Below, one piece after another: positions 1 through 9,297 of a stretch of DNA of 64,000 nucleotides. Made by a program: the position numbers and the translations under genes. The stretch spans positions 1 to 64,000 of the forward strand of contig NZ_JANHJQ010000025.1 of assembly GCF_024609785.1 (NCBI RefSeq), in the 5' to 3' direction. The notes below the pieces were generated by a model that was given only the letters and a program-made list of their open reading frames with translations, was not told the origin of the DNA and made no database searches. Within the stretch, counting starts at the first letter, position 1; the number at the start of each line of letters is the position of its first letter. The stretch comes from Pseudalkalibacillus decolorationis. Lineage in GTDB: Bacteria; Bacillota; Bacilli; Bacillales; Fictibacillaceae.

Positions 1-24
1 TTTTTGATTTTGTTTATAATTCAT
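1..24 (-). CDS. 5' end of an unidentified gene running off the left edge
   Basis: On the minus strand an ATG at 24 begins M-N-Y-K-Q-N-Q-K and runs out of the window. An AGGAGG ribosome binding site lies 6 nt upstream (plus-strand 31-36). A good sigma-A promoter lies about 65 bp upstream of the start. Eight residues are too few to name a product. Confidence 0.55.
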
Positions 25-89
25 GTATGTCCTCCTTGGTTTTAGTTAAGGGTCCGTTTTATCGCTGATTAGCTTTCCGGACACCTCGT

Positions 90-118
90 ATCATACCAAG
101 GGGACTTTTTTTGTACAA
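90..118 (-). promoter_or_regulatory. Sigma-A promoter for the left-edge gene
   Basis: On the minus strand TTGTAC (118-113) is followed by a 17-bp spacer and TATGAT (95-90). The transcript would carry a leader of roughly 55-60 nt containing a short inverted repeat (GTCCG/CGGAC, 52-56 and 77-81) before the AGGAGG site. No known riboswitch is recognisable there. Confidence 0.55.
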
Positions 119-270
119 ACCTCATTTTGCTTTATTACAGGAATGCTTTCTTAACGTGTAAAAAAGGAACTAGAAAAAGCTATCACATACAGGGCGCAAG
201 AAAGTGAGTTTCGTAATCAACTAATGTGAAAAAACACCCAGGTTTATACTGAGACTCCCAGATTAGACTT

Positions 271-470
271 GTATATTCTGAATTGCAATCGTATTTTCTG
301 AGTTACGATCGTATTTTTCGAATGGCGATCGTATTTTTCGAATGGCGATCGTATTTTCTGAGTTACGCTCGTATATTCTGAATTGCAATCGTATTTTCTG
401 AGTTACGATCGTATTTTATGAATTACGATCGTATTTTTCGAAATATGTTCATATTTTTCGAGTTACATTA
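271..470. repeat. Tandem repeat, ten 20-bp units
   Basis: Ten head-to-tail units of exactly 20 bp fill 271-470. Typical units read GTATTTTCTGAGTTACGATC or GTATTTTTCGAATGGCGATC. Units 3 and 4 (311-350) are identical. The 40-bp pair at 271-310 recurs exactly at 371-410, so there is a 100-bp higher-order period. The 20-bp period does not keep a reading frame and no gene spans it. The rest of 119-503 holds only a short copy of a dispersed motif (CTTTCTTAACGTGTAA, about 146-161). Confidence 0.9.
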
Positions 471-503
471 ATAGAAAATCATTAAATACTAACAATATTG
501 AGA

Positions 504-547
504 GGGTTGTTTAGAAAGTCAGTGAAAATTGACTTTCTAAACAACCC
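504..547. terminator. Strong hairpin terminator after the cobalamin operon
   Basis: A perfect 18-bp stem (504-521 with 530-547) encloses an 8-nt loop. It begins 7 nt past the stop codon of the last cobalamin gene on the minus strand. The T-run is better on the plus strand (CTTTTATT), so it may stop transcription from both sides. Confidence 0.8.
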
Positions 548-553
548 CTTTTA

Positions 554-1126
554 TTACAACCACACTGTTTTTTCGGTGTAACAGGTTCGGCTCGGAGATT
601 TCATTTTCTCAAGCGCTTCAGCTTCTGGGTAACCGATAAAGATGGTACCAATGATTCTTTTATCCTGAGGTAACGTACCGACAAAGTCGTATAGCCGTTT
701 GTCACGTACAAGCCCGACCCCTCTCGTCCTCCAGACAAATCCAAGACCGAGTTCTTTTGCTGCAAGCCACATCGAATGGATCGCACAACAGACAGCATAT
801 TCATTATCCTCAGAGGCAGCTTGATCGCCCGGAATGACATCGGCTGCTGCAACAATGATCAAAGGTGTGGATTGCACAACCTTTAAGGAACTCTCGATTA
901 ATTTAGGCTTAGCTGGAAATCGTACGTCTAAATATTCTCTAGCAAGTTGTTCATACGCTTGCTTCGCTTCACCTTTAATGACATAAAAGCTCCAAGGCTC
1001 CCTCATACGGTCATTCGGTGCCCATGTTGCTGCTTCTAATAACTGGTGGATCTTCCCTTCATCTACTTCGCGGTTTTCATAGTTTCGGATCGCTCTACGT
1101 TCTTTTAATTCTGCAATAATCGACAT
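554..1126 (-). CDS. cbiY: Nitroreductase-family protein, CbiY-like
   Basis: This 190-aa flavin-dependent nitroreductase-fold protein starts with the typical 'RRAIRNYE' phosphate/FMN-contact motif and 'PW.FYVIKG'. I chose the ATG at 1126, 8 nt after an AAAGGAGAG site; a TTG two codons upstream is less likely. It is the last gene of the cobalamin operon, 15 bp after cobA. From memory, the Bacillus megaterium cobI operon also ends with a nitroreductase-like gene called cbiY after the uroporphyrinogen methyltransferase gene. The fold includes BluB (dimethylbenzimidazole synthase) as well as ordinary nitroreductases, so a role in cobalamin metabolism is likely from context, but the reaction is unknown. 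Confidence 0.75.
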   Translation of the reverse strand: MSIIAELKERRAIRNYENREVDEGKIHQLLEAATWAPNDRMREPWSFYVIKGEAKQAYEQLAREYLDVRFPAKPKLIESSLKVVQSTPLIIVAAADVIPGDQAASEDNEYAVCCAIHSMWLAAKELGLGFVWRTRGVGLVRDKRLYDFVGTLPQDKRIIGTIFIGYPEAEALEKMKSPSRTCYTEKTVWL

Positions 1127-1141
1127 AACCAAAACTCTCCT

Positions 1142-1918
1142 TTAAACGTTAACCGTTTCTGTCTCTTGGATTGATTCAAACCATTTTATTTTATCCCTAA
1201 GTTGTACAACTTTTCCTACTAACACGATAGCGGGGTGTGTGATTTGTTCTTTTTCTGCAACAGCTTCAATCGTTTGGAGTTCTCCTGTAATCGTTCTTTG
1301 TATATTCGTCGTTCCCCACTGAATGATTGCTACAGGTGTGTCAGGAGCTTTTCCATATTCGATTAAACTCGAACATATATATGGAAGGTTTCCGATTCCC
1401 ATATAAAAGGAAATTGTGTCTATCCCTTTCGCTAACGCCTCCCAATCAATCCGATCTTCCCCTTTGTCGACTCGACCATGTGCAGTGACAATCGCAAAAG
1501 ATGAGGCGTGATCACGATGCGTTACAGGGATCCCTGCGAATTCAGGTGCGGCAATTCCAGCCGTAATGCCTGGAACGATTTCATATGGAATACCGGCATC
1601 TGCAAGTACCTCTGCCTCCTCTCCACCTCTTCCGAACACACAAGGATCCCCGCCTTTTAGCCGAGTGACAATCTTCCCCTCTAATGCCTTTTCTACTAAA
1701 AGCTGGTGAATTTGTTCTTGAATAAGTGCGTGTTTACCGGGGAGTTTCCCACAGTATATGAGTTCAGCATCCTGTTTAGCATGCTGCAGTAAGTCCTTGC
1801 TGATCAACCGATCGTACGCAATCACATCTGCCTTTTGAATACATTCTAATCCGTACACCGTAATAAGCTTCGGATGACCAGGTCCTGCTCCTACAAGATA
1901 GACGATTCCTCTATCCAA
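1142..1918 (-). CDS. cobA: Uroporphyrinogen-III C-methyltransferase
   Basis: This enzyme uses SAM to methylate uroporphyrinogen III at C2 and C7, giving precorrin-2, the entry point of the corrin, siroheme and heme d1 branches. It shows the tetrapyrrole-methylase motifs '[11 protein letters not shown]' at the N-terminus, '[14 protein letters not shown]', and 'VPGITAG'. I prefer the TTG start at 1918 because a GGGGGA site precedes it by 7 nt and it gives the standard N-terminus. An ATG at 1960 would add 14 residues that overlap the sirC remnant. No uroporphyrinogen synthase domain is fused, so it corresponds to CysG(A)/SumT alone. Confidence 0.93.
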   Translation of the reverse strand: MDRGIVYLVGAGPGHPKLITVYGLECIQKADVIAYDRLISKDLLQHAKQDAELIYCGKLPGKHALIQEQIHQLLVEKALEGKIVTRLKGGDPCVFGRGGEEAEVLADAGIPYEIVPGITAGIAAPEFAGIPVTHRDHASSFAIVTAHGRVDKGEDRIDWEALAKGIDTISFYMGIGNLPYICSSLIEYGKAPDTPVAIIQWGTTNIQRTITGELQTIEAVAEKEQITHPAIVLVGKVVQLRDKIKWFESIQETETVNV

Positions 1919-2291
1919 AATTAGTCCCCCTTTCATTGATAAGCGATTGAAAAAGTGCATCCCGTTCAGTTATTTCCCCTTCTCTCGTCAGGTCTAAAAA
2001 ATGAACGGATGTCAGCTCTTTTAAAATGATAGATCGTTCCTGTTTATCAAGTATTTGTATCTTCAATTGTTTTCGACATGCATCTGTTCAACTCAACCAA
2101 GTAAATGTTTGTTCTATTGCCAATCGTTGGAGTTCATCCGTAATGGTAGGACTTATGACTGTGACACATGCCCCGGCACGGATTAGGGGCTGTACCTTCC
2201 GGGTTGCTATCTTACCTCCGCCGACGATAACGATTCGTTTCCCTTCAACCCTTAGCATAGCTGGATAAAAGGTTGTCACCTTAATTTCCAC
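1911..2291 (-). pseudogene. sirC: Decayed precorrin-2 dehydrogenase (SirC/CysG-B type)
   Basis: The first 67 codons encode the NAD-binding half of a SirC/Met8 protein ('GKRIVIVGGGKIATRKV', then 'VTVISPTIT'). An in-frame TGA (2088-2090) then interrupts it. The same frame continues past the stop with 'CRKQLKIQ' and about 50 more residues resembling the C-terminal tail of the family, ending at a TAG inside the start of cobA. Intact homologs are about 160-200 aa. Here the central dimerisation and catalytic part, about 75-80 residues, is missing. The gene therefore looks like an internal deletion plus a stop. Precorrin-2 oxidation or cobalt insertion must come from another enzyme, plausibly CbiX for chelation and a SirC elsewhere. 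Confidence 0.8.
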
Positions 2292-3646
2292 TCCTTACAA
2301 ATATTAAGCCAGTTGGTCACCATTTCAGGGCAGGAGGCAAAATGGAAATGGGTATACCCTGCGATGAGGTTTCCATTCATATAACCCTCTTTCTTTGTAC
2401 CTCGCATCCCTTTCGTATAATAAGCGAATGGTTGCTCGATGCTTGTTTCATAGGTTGAATAATGAAATTCGTGCCCTTTCGCTGTTATTCCTTCAGGAAG
2501 TAAATAGTTTCCAATCTCACCGATAACTTCGCGATAACCTAAGGCTGCACGCCGTTCCTGCATTTTTACCGTTCCAGGAATCACACCAGCCATGCTGTAA
2601 GAATCCCCATCCGTTGTTTGAATTTCCTCGGCTAAATACATGAAACCACCACATTCAGCTAAAGTCGGGAGCCCCTTTTCAATCGCTTCTTTGATTGATG
2701 CTTTTACCTTTCGTTGGGAAGCCAACTGTGAAGCAAATTCTTCTGGAAAACCTCCGCCTAAATATAGGCCATCTACATTTTTGGGGATTGTTTCTCCTTT
2801 TAACGGTGAAAAGAACTCAATGTTTGCCCCAAATGACTCCAAGAGCTCAAGATTTTCTCGATAATAAAAATTAAACGCAGCATCTTTTGCAACGGCGATC
2901 GTTACACCTTGTTTCAAGCGGGAGGTGAACAGATTGGTGCTAGGTGGAGTAAGCGTTGTAGCTTCAGCTATTTCGTATAACAAATCAACATCAACAGTAT
3001 CTAACATGATTTCGCCAAGCTGATCAAAAAACGAATCGAGTTCCCCGCGTTCAATAGAAGGCACTAAGCCAAGATGACGCTCGGGAATGGTCAAGTCATC
3101 ATTTCGCTTTATATAGCCGATGACAGGAATTCCGCACTCCTGTTCAATTGCTGTTTTCACTAATTTGAAATGCCCTTCACTTCCAACTTGATTCGCTAAT
3201 ACACCTATGATATTTGGCCCTTCGCTAAGCACTTGGAATCCTTTCACAATCGCAGCAGCACTTCTGGCCATTGATGCACAGTTTACGACTAATAGAACAG
3301 GACTTTCTGTGATCACACTAATTTCAGCAGTGCTACCGACATTTGTTTTCGGATCCTTCCCATCATAAAAGCCCATCACACCCTCAATGATTGAAATATC
3401 CGCATCTTGACTACCTCTCGCATAGATTTCTTTAACTAAATCGTAAGTAAGCATCCAGCTATCAAGATTTCGTGATGGTCTCCCTGTTACTGCGGTATGA
3501 TACGTTGGATCAATATAATCCGGTCCGCACTTGAAACCTTGGACGCTATAACCTTTTTTCTTTAACGCAGACATTAATCCAATTGTAACGGTCGTCTTTC
3601 CAACACCACTTCCTGTACCCGCTATCACTAAGCGTCGGCTGCTCAT
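2276..3646 (-). CDS. cbiA: Cobyrinic acid a,c-diamide synthase
   Basis: CbiA amidates the a and c carboxylates of (co)cobyrinic acid using glutamine and ATP. The 456-aa protein has an N-terminal P-loop ATPase of the MinD/BioD type ('IAGTGSGVGKTTVTIG') and a C-terminal class I glutamine amidotransferase half. The amidotransferase half shows 'YLGGGFPEEFA' and the nucleophile region 'LAECGGFMYL'. The gene follows cbiG immediately and overlaps the sirC remnant, so it lies mid-operon. Length and motifs are normal. Confidence 0.95.
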   Translation of the reverse strand: MSSRRLVIAGTGSGVGKTTVTIGLMSALKKKGYSVQGFKCGPDYIDPTYHTAVTGRPSRNLDSWMLTYDLVKEIYARGSQDADISIIEGVMGFYDGKDPKTNVGSTAEISVITESPVLLVVNCASMARSAAAIVKGFQVLSEGPNIIGVLANQVGSEGHFKLVKTAIEQECGIPVIGYIKRNDDLTIPERHLGLVPSIERGELDSFFDQLGEIMLDTVDVDLLYEIAEATTLTPPSTNLFTSRLKQGVTIAVAKDAAFNFYYRENLELLESFGANIEFFSPLKGETIPKNVDGLYLGGGFPEEFASQLASQRKVKASIKEAIEKGLPTLAECGGFMYLAEEIQTTDGDSYSMAGVIPGTVKMQERRAALGYREVIGEIGNYLLPEGITAKGHEFHYSTYETSIEQPFAYYTKGMRGTKKEGYMNGNLIAGYTHFHFASCPEMVTNWLNICKEWKLR

Positions 3647-4792
3647 CTATGCTCCCGCTCGATTCTCAATGAACGATTTAACTGCGACCGATATCGTTAC
3701 ATTTCCGGACTTTTTCTTCACTAACAATAGCTTATCGGCACCACTGTCTAACAGGGCAGCAGGTTCACTCACCGCATATGCGCCTGTATATTTGTAAACC
3801 ATATTTGAAGGTTGTTCAATTGAAACCTGATTGAGCTCGTCCGGTGTGTAATAATGAAAGCCCCATTGATACTTTTGTGCGACCGTTAATAAACCTTCTT
3901 CGTCCTTTTTTAAATTGATCGTTGCAATCGCTTGGACACTTTTAATGGAAACGTTCAGCTCTTCTAAAGTCTTCTGAATAACGGCTTCAATTTCTTCTGA
4001 AGTAGTCCCTCGATTACAGCCAATTCCTAGCACTAATACCTTTGGACGATAAACAACTCCATTTTCAAGTAAAGGTGCTGCTTCTTCAGTTATGAGCCGG
4101 TGCGTAATGAGGAGCGTCGCATTCGGTTTAGCATCAATCGCACTTTGTATAGAGGGATATACGGTTAAATGAGCTGGCATAGGTCGACCATGATGCCACC
4201 AGTTTGTTTCCCCTGATTCTTGAACAATGGCAACTCTTTCCTCATTGACAACTGAAGCACTTACAGGTGTTAATTTGTCAGGTGAATCCCAAACCCAACC
4301 AAACCTTTTCCCAAAGAGATCAACTGGAATCGTTTTTTGTACATCGGAAGCGGTTGTTATGACTGGCGTAGCCTCGAGTGCCACAGCTAGTTCTTTCGTC
4401 AACTCGTTCGCTCCACCTAAATGACCCGATAGGACACTAATGACGTTCTCACCTTTATCATCAACGACAACAATCCCCGGGTCTGTTTTTTTATCTTTTA
4501 ATAAGGGTGCGATCATCCGAACGACTGCACCTAGAGAAATAATCAGAATAATACCCGTATATACTTTAAAAAGAGATGGCAGAAGAAGACGGACACTTCC
4601 TTCGAAAAGTTGAATGTCCTTTTGTTCTTCATCTCCTCTAGCAAACTTGCTCATATAATAAAGATCGACTCCTGGAAACGTTGCGGCTACTTTTCGGCCA
4701 AGCTCTGCACCATGTTTCGTAATAGCGACAACTGCATATGGTTCCTGTTGTTGGATCGAAGCTTGTTTTCCTTCTTCTAAAGAAAGAATCAC
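3647..4792 (-). CDS. cbiG: Cobalt-precorrin-5A hydrolase
   Basis: CbiG opens the delta-lactone of cobalt-precorrin-5A and releases the two-carbon fragment as acetaldehyde, a step specific to the anaerobic cobalamin route. The N-terminal domain carries 'IISLGAVVRMIAPLL' and 'VVDDKGENVISVLSGHLGGAN'. The C-terminal CobE/GbiG domain begins near 'LVLGIGCNRGT'. The 381-aa length is normal. It overlaps cbiF by 4 bp, indicating translational coupling. Its presence, with cbiD, shows that the pathway is the oxygen-independent, early-cobalt one. Confidence 0.93.
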   Translation of the reverse strand: MILSLEEGKQASIQQQEPYAVVAITKHGAELGRKVAATFPGVDLYYMSKFARGDEEQKDIQLFEGSVRLLLPSLFKVYTGIILIISLGAVVRMIAPLLKDKKTDPGIVVVDDKGENVISVLSGHLGGANELTKELAVALEATPVITTASDVQKTIPVDLFGKRFGWVWDSPDKLTPVSASVVNEERVAIVQESGETNWWHHGRPMPAHLTVYPSIQSAIDAKPNATLLITHRLITEEAAPLLENGVVYRPKVLVLGIGCNRGTTSEEIEAVIQKTLEELNVSIKSVQAIATINLKKDEEGLLTVAQKYQWGFHYYTPDELNQVSIEQPSNMVYKYTGAYAVSEPAALLDSGADKLLLVKKKSGNVTISVAVKSFIENRAGA

Positions 4793-5562
4793 GACTTCAC
4801 CCCTCGCCGATACCCATGGGTAAACTCTTTATCATAAAGCTTGGACCGATAATCTTTTTCGTGGATTGAAGGATCTAGTGCCCACCCTGCCAAAATCATC
4901 GCTTGCTTTCGAATCCCATTCTTTTTCATATCTTCATCAAGGTGCTCCAATGTGGAACGGACGATCTTTTGATCTGGCCATGTTGCCTTATAAACGACGG
5001 CAACAGGTGTTTCTTTACTCCATCCCGCATCCATTAATTCTTTCACGACTTTTTTCGTTAAAGTGGCACTTAAAAAGAGTGAAATTGTACAGTGATGCTT
5101 CGCCAAATCTTTTAATTGCTCGAATTCAGGTACAGGTGTACGACCTTCTGCACGAGTTAGGATGACCGTTTGTGTTAGGTCAGGAATCGTGAGCTCCGCC
5201 TGTAGCTCTGCGGCGGATGCAAAAACCGAGCTAACTCCTGGAACTATTTCAATTTCGACTCCAGCATTTTTCAGAAGACCGATTTGCTCCATGATTGCAC
5301 CGTAGACAGCAGGGTCTCCTGTATGGACACGGACGACCTTTTTCCCCTCTTGTAACCGATTGACCATCATCTCGACCATCTCTTCTAAATGCATTCCAGC
5401 TGTTTTAACAACTTCAGCAGAAGGTTTTACGTCCGTCATCAACTCCTCGTTCACTAATGAATCTGCATAAAGCACCACATCCGCTTCTTGAATGAGTCGA
5501 TATCCTCTTAGTGTAATTAAATCTGCTGCCCCTGGTCCTGCGCCAATAATATGTATTTTCAT
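4789..5562 (-). CDS. cbiF: Cobalt-precorrin-4 C11-methyltransferase
   Basis: This SAM-dependent tetrapyrrole methylase adds the C11 methyl group to cobalt-precorrin-4. It shows the family signature 'HIIGAGPGAADLITLRG', the substrate loop 'VRVHTGDPAVYG' and 'EIVPGVSS'. The 257-aa length fits CbiF/CobM. It overlaps cbiL by 4 bp upstream and cbiG by 4 bp downstream. Confidence 0.94.
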   Translation of the reverse strand: MKIHIIGAGPGAADLITLRGYRLIQEADVVLYADSLVNEELMTDVKPSAEVVKTAGMHLEEMVEMMVNRLQEGKKVVRVHTGDPAVYGAIMEQIGLLKNAGVEIEIVPGVSSVFASAAELQAELTIPDLTQTVILTRAEGRTPVPEFEQLKDLAKHHCTISLFLSATLTKKVVKELMDAGWSKETPVAVVYKATWPDQKIVRSTLEHLDEDMKKNGIRKQAMILAGWALDPSIHEKDYRSKLYDKEFTHGYRRGVKS

Positions 5563-6260
5563 TTTCTCACCACCATTAATGACAAATATTCAAGTTCGAC
5601 CCCATCAAGTTCATTGATGTCCCAAATGATTTCTTCCTCAGAAGTCACTTTCGTAACGACATGTGCGTTCGATAACAAATCTAACTCTCTTAATATATGA
5701 AGCATGTTATCTAATACCTTTGCCACCTTAAGGAAGACGACACAATCATGGTTGATGATCGCTTGTTCCATCGCTGCCAAGTCATCCGTTGCAGGAATAA
5801 TAGCAACATGCTCATCCCCTTCCGCTAAAGGAATCCCTAACCTTGCTGCTGTACCGTTTAACGAGGAAATTCCCGGAATCACTTGAATGTCTACTTCTGG
5901 ATAGCGTTCATTCATCACTTTCATCATGTGAATAAAGGTGCTATAAAGAAGGGGATCTCCTTCAGTCACAAAGGCAACATCTTTCCCTTCCGATAATTTC
6001 TCCCACACCTTTTCTACCGTCCGATTCCACTCACGGTTTAAAGTGTCAGGATCCTTTGTCATTGGAAAGACTAATCCGAGCATATCTTTTTCTAATGGAT
6101 CTACATACACATCAATGATTTTATGTGCGTAACTTTTACTGCCTTTTCGCTTTTTCGGATAGGCAACCACTTCTGTTTCCTTTAAGGTTCGAAAGGCTTT
6201 GACCGTAATCAACTCTGGATCTCCTGGACCTACCCCTACCCCATACAATGTTCCGATCAT
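5559..6260 (-). CDS. cbiL: Cobalt-factor II / precorrin-2 C20-methyltransferase
   Basis: CbiL methylates C20 of cobalt-factor II. The 233-aa protein carries 'YGVGVGPGDPELITVKA', 'FVTEGDPLLYSTF' and 'IPGISSLNGTAA', the hallmarks of the C20 methylases. An AGGAGGAATAAC site precedes the ATG. It starts 1 bp after the cbiET stop. Confidence 0.94.
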   Translation of the reverse strand: MIGTLYGVGVGPGDPELITVKAFRTLKETEVVAYPKKRKGSKSYAHKIIDVYVDPLEKDMLGLVFPMTKDPDTLNREWNRTVEKVWEKLSEGKDVAFVTEGDPLLYSTFIHMMKVMNERYPEVDIQVIPGISSLNGTAARLGIPLAEGDEHVAIIPATDDLAAMEQAIINHDCVVFLKVAKVLDNMLHILRELDLLSNAHVVTKVTSEEEIIWDINELDGVELEYLSLMVVRK

Positions 6261-6261
6261 G

Positions 6262-7470
6262 TTATTCCTCCTTCTTTCTCCAAGCAGTAATAATGTAAAC
6301 TGGATTTAACGCATCAAACCTTGTCATCTTAAGGATTGGCTTACTTCTTGAAATCTGTGCCAAAAGAATTTCCGTCTCGAATCCCCTCTCCTTAAATGCT
6401 TGGACTGCTTTACTAAGTGATTCAATCGTTACAGCATTAAGTACGATTCGACCGTCCTCTCGGAGTTGATGACAACAAATATCTAAGATAGCTTCCATTC
6501 CTCCTGCTGTTCCGCCAATAAATACAGCATCAGGTCGGGGAAAAGACTCAAGTCCATCAGGGGCTTTACCATGAATGACCGTGATATCAGTACGGAACTT
6601 TTGAAGGTTTTCATAACAATTCACGAGATCTGGTTCATTTTTCTCGATCGCATAAACCTGTCCCTCACAAGCAAGCTTTGCAGATTCAATCGCAATTGCC
6701 CCTGTACACGTACCGATATCCCACACAATACTTTCTTTCTTTAAGTTCATCGAACTCAAGCTCAATGTACGTATCTCTTTCTTCGTAATCAGTCCTTTGT
6801 CAGGCTTACGTTGGGAGAACTCAGCATCCGCGATTCCTACGCCCCACCTTGGACCATCGCTTACCTTTTTCAAAATAACAACATTTAATTGTGAAAACTC
6901 GGTCTCTACCATTTCCGCAAGCTCCCACCATCCGCATCGTTCTGATGTGCTGCCTAAATTTTCAGCAACAAAAGCACGGTATTCCTTCATTCCATAAGTA
7001 AGTAAATAACGTGCAATAGCACCCGGGTGATTCTCTTGATCTGTTAAAATCGCAACCTTCTCTTTCCCGTCGATACGTTGGACAAGCCCTTTCATACTTC
7101 TACCATGGACACTTGTCATGTATGCATCGTGCCAACGCTCCCCCATCCGGGCAAATGCTAGCTGAACGGAACTCAAGTAAGGATAAATTTCTACATTAAG
7201 CTTCTTCGCTAGATAGCCTCCAAGACCATAAAAAAGTGGATCACCGGAAGCTAAAATGACGGTTTGCCTCGTTTCTTTCTTGAGCCGGGCAACTAAAGCA
7301 GTCAGTCCCTCTTTAACAACCACTTTTTCCCCGTCAAAGTCCGGAAAGAAAGCTAGTTGCCGCTCTCCCCCAACTAATACTTCACTTTCATTAATCCATT
7401 TTTCATAGATTGGAAGGAGACTTTCTTTTCCTTCATCTCCAATTCCAATAACCTTCATCGCTTCAGACAT
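6262..7470 (-). CDS. cbiET: CbiE-CbiT fusion: cobalt-precorrin C5/C15 methyltransferase and decarboxylase
   Basis: The 402-aa fusion combines CbiE (about residues 1-205, C5 methylation) with CbiT (about 215-400, C15 methylation and C12 decarboxylation). The CbiE half contains '[17 protein letters not shown]'. The CbiT half has a Rossmann SAM-binding site '[17 protein letters not shown]' and '[15 protein letters not shown]'. The fused arrangement is common in Bacillus and equals CobL of aerobic species. It overlaps cbiD by 8 bp. Confidence 0.94.
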   Translation of the reverse strand: MSEAMKVIGIGDEGKESLLPIYEKWINESEVLVGGERQLAFFPDFDGEKVVVKEGLTALVARLKKETRQTVILASGDPLFYGLGGYLAKKLNVEIYPYLSSVQLAFARMGERWHDAYMTSVHGRSMKGLVQRIDGKEKVAILTDQENHPGAIARYLLTYGMKEYRAFVAENLGSTSERCGWWELAEMVETEFSQLNVVILKKVSDGPRWGVGIADAEFSQRKPDKGLITKKEIRTLSLSSMNLKKESIVWDIGTCTGAIAIESAKLACEGQVYAIEKNEPDLVNCYENLQKFRTDITVIHGKAPDGLESFPRPDAVFIGGTAGGMEAILDICCHQLREDGRIVLNAVTIESLSKAVQAFKERGFETEILLAQISRSKPILKMTRFDALNPVYIITAWRKKEE

Positions 7471-8566
7471 TTCGTTCCGCCTTTCCTAATTGTTCCCCTT
7501 TCATCGTATAAATCGATGTCGCGAGATCGACTCCTCCCTTTATTTCCATCAAAGCAGACCGACAGCAAAAATCACATAGCGTTTCGAAAAAAGAAGGATA
7601 GCCATTTTCAAGTAAAATCTCTCCTACCTGTGATGCGGTATTTGCTTCGCGAATCTGATCAAGAAGCGTCTCATCTGCCCCAGACTCTTTAGCAACATCC
7701 GCCAAAAAGTTAAAATCAACAGGTGCACTTTTCGAATGAACCATCATTACTCCTTGCGCAACCTTTGAGAATTTGCCCATCATACCGACCATGGATACCT
7801 TTTTTATTCCTAACCGCTTACACTGTTTTAATGTAAAACCGACGAAATCACCCATTTCAATAAAAGCTTCTTGCGGTAAGTGGGGGAGCTCTTTCATCGC
7901 AAACTTTTCACTTCTCCCACCAGTCGTAATCGCAACGTGCTCTACATTACTGGCACGAGCTACGTTAATCGCCTGTACAATACTCGCTTTATATGCAGAC
8001 GACGAAAAAGGGACGACAATACCTCTTGTCCCTAAAATTGAAATCCCACCTAGAATCCCTAATCGGCCATTTAAGGTTTTCTTCGCCATCTCTTCTCCAT
8101 CAGGCACAGAAATGACAACCTTTGCCCCTCTCTCAATTCCAAATTCTCGAAGGACCTCATAAACCGTTTCCGTTATCATTTTCCTAGGAACAGGATTAAT
8201 CGCTGCTTCACCAACGGGAACCGGAAGGCCGGGCTTTGTCACTCGGCCAACCCCTTCACCTCCATCTAACACAAAGTCATCTGCATCATTCCAATGAACC
8301 GTTGATTTGATAATGGCTTGATGCGTAACGTCAGGATCATCTCCTGCATCCTTCCGAATTGATACCGTAACCGCTCCGCTTTCAAGGGTACATTGTTCAA
8401 TTTCAAATGTTGCAAACTTTTTAATTGGAAGATATATCGTTGATTCCGTTTGTACTTCACCTGTAATTAATGCAGTTAAAGCAGCCTTTGTCGCAGCTGT
8501 CGCGCAAGCCCCTGTCGTATACCCTTGTCGTAAGGCTTTCTTATCAGCTTCTTTAGTTTCTTTCAT
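7463..8566 (-). CDS. cbiD: Cobalt-precorrin-5B C1-methyltransferase
   Basis: CbiD methylates C1 of the contracted ring in the anaerobic pathway and is not related to the other methylases. The N-terminal signature '[19 protein letters not shown]' is diagnostic. Further conserved blocks are '[15 protein letters not shown]' and '[15 protein letters not shown]'. The 367-aa length is normal. Confidence 0.95.
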   Translation of the reverse strand: MKETKEADKKALRQGYTTGACATAATKAALTALITGEVQTESTIYLPIKKFATFEIEQCTLESGAVTVSIRKDAGDDPDVTHQAIIKSTVHWNDADDFVLDGGEGVGRVTKPGLPVPVGEAAINPVPRKMITETVYEVLREFGIERGAKVVISVPDGEEMAKKTLNGRLGILGGISILGTRGIVVPFSSSAYKASIVQAINVARASNVEHVAITTGGRSEKFAMKELPHLPQEAFIEMGDFVGFTLKQCKRLGIKKVSMVGMMGKFSKVAQGVMMVHSKSAPVDFNFLADVAKESGADETLLDQIREANTASQVGEILLENGYPSFFETLCDFCCRSALMEIKGGVDLATSIYTMKGEQLGKAERNV

Positions 8567-8569
8567 TTT

Positions 8570-9217
8570 TTACACCTGATCTGCTAGTAATGAAATTGCA
8601 TTCAGGGCTGCAACCGTGACGGTACTTCCACCTTTCCTACCGATATTGGTGATAAAAGGAATATCAAGCTTTGCGAGCTCCTCTTTCGATTCAGCTGCCG
8701 ATACGAAACCAACAGGCATTCCGATGACGAGTCCTGGTTTTGCTTCTCCCTCTTTAACAAGACGAATGAGCTCAAGAAGTGCAGTAGGGGCATTCCCGAT
8801 TGCATAAATCCCACCATCTGCTTCTTTAATCGCTTTTCTCATTGAGATGATCGACCTCGTCGTATCAAGGCGTTTCGCTTCCTCCATAACATCCGGATCA
8901 GAAATATATACCTTCACATCACAGCCATACTTTTCAAGGCGTGGCTTGCTAATCCCAGCCTGGATCATTTGCACGTCGGCAACCACTCTTTTCCCAGATT
9001 TTATCGCCTTGACTCCTGCTTGAATGGCATCAGGATGGAATTGGACACTCCTCCCTAGTTCAAAGTCAGCCGATGCATGGATTACCCGTTGGACGACTAA
9101 GTATTCTTCAGGTGTAAAAGGATGTTCGCCGATCTCCTCAGTAATCATTTCAAAGCTCTTTCCCTCGATTTGTTGTGGCTGAATCGTTAACGGTTTAAAT
9201 TCTGTATTAAAGTTCAC
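8570..9217 (-). CDS. cbiC: Cobalt-precorrin-8 methylmutase
   Basis: CbiC moves the methyl group from C11 to C12, producing cobyrinic acid. The 215-aa protein has 'RVIHASADFELGRSV' containing the catalytic histidine region, and 'IGMPVGFVSAAESKE'. I used the GTG at 9217, which follows AAAAAGGAGG by a normal spacer. It lies 3 bp before cbiD. A short dispersed repeat separates it from the upstream gene cbiJ. Confidence 0.94.
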   Translation of the reverse strand: MNFNTEFKPLTIQPQQIEGKSFEMITEEIGEHPFTPEEYLVVQRVIHASADFELGRSVQFHPDAIQAGVKAIKSGKRVVADVQMIQAGISKPRLEKYGCDVKVYISDPDVMEEAKRLDTTRSIISMRKAIKEADGGIYAIGNAPTALLELIRLVKEGEAKPGLVIGMPVGFVSAAESKEELAKLDIPFITNIGRKGGSTVTVAALNAISLLADQV

Positions 9218-9237
9218 GTATTTATTCCTCCTTTTTA

Positions 9238-9290
9238 TTAGAAAAGCGCAAGCGCCCTGAGTAGCTAGACATTACATCGATGCAAAACTT
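9238..9290 (+). repeat. Shortened copy of dispersed repeat family A, inside the operon
   Basis: The sequence begins GAAAAGCGCAAGCGCCCTG and ends TAGCTAGACATTACAT. It is a copy with only the two ends of the roughly 130-bp element seen at 13.1, 25.6, 34.5 and 63.6 kb, lacking the middle. It fills the only sizeable gap (80 bp) inside the cbi operon, between cbiJ and cbiC. Confidence 0.75.
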
Positions 9291-9297
9291 CTTCCTT

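Noticed and set aside
271-470. CRISPR array
   Set aside because: The 20-bp units are contiguous with no spacers, and there are no cas genes nearby; it is a tandem minisatellite.
2088-2090. Recoding of the in-frame TGA in sirC as selenocysteine or by read-through
   Set aside because: About 75-80 central residues are missing as well, so read-through would not restore an enzyme. No SECIS-like structure was seen.
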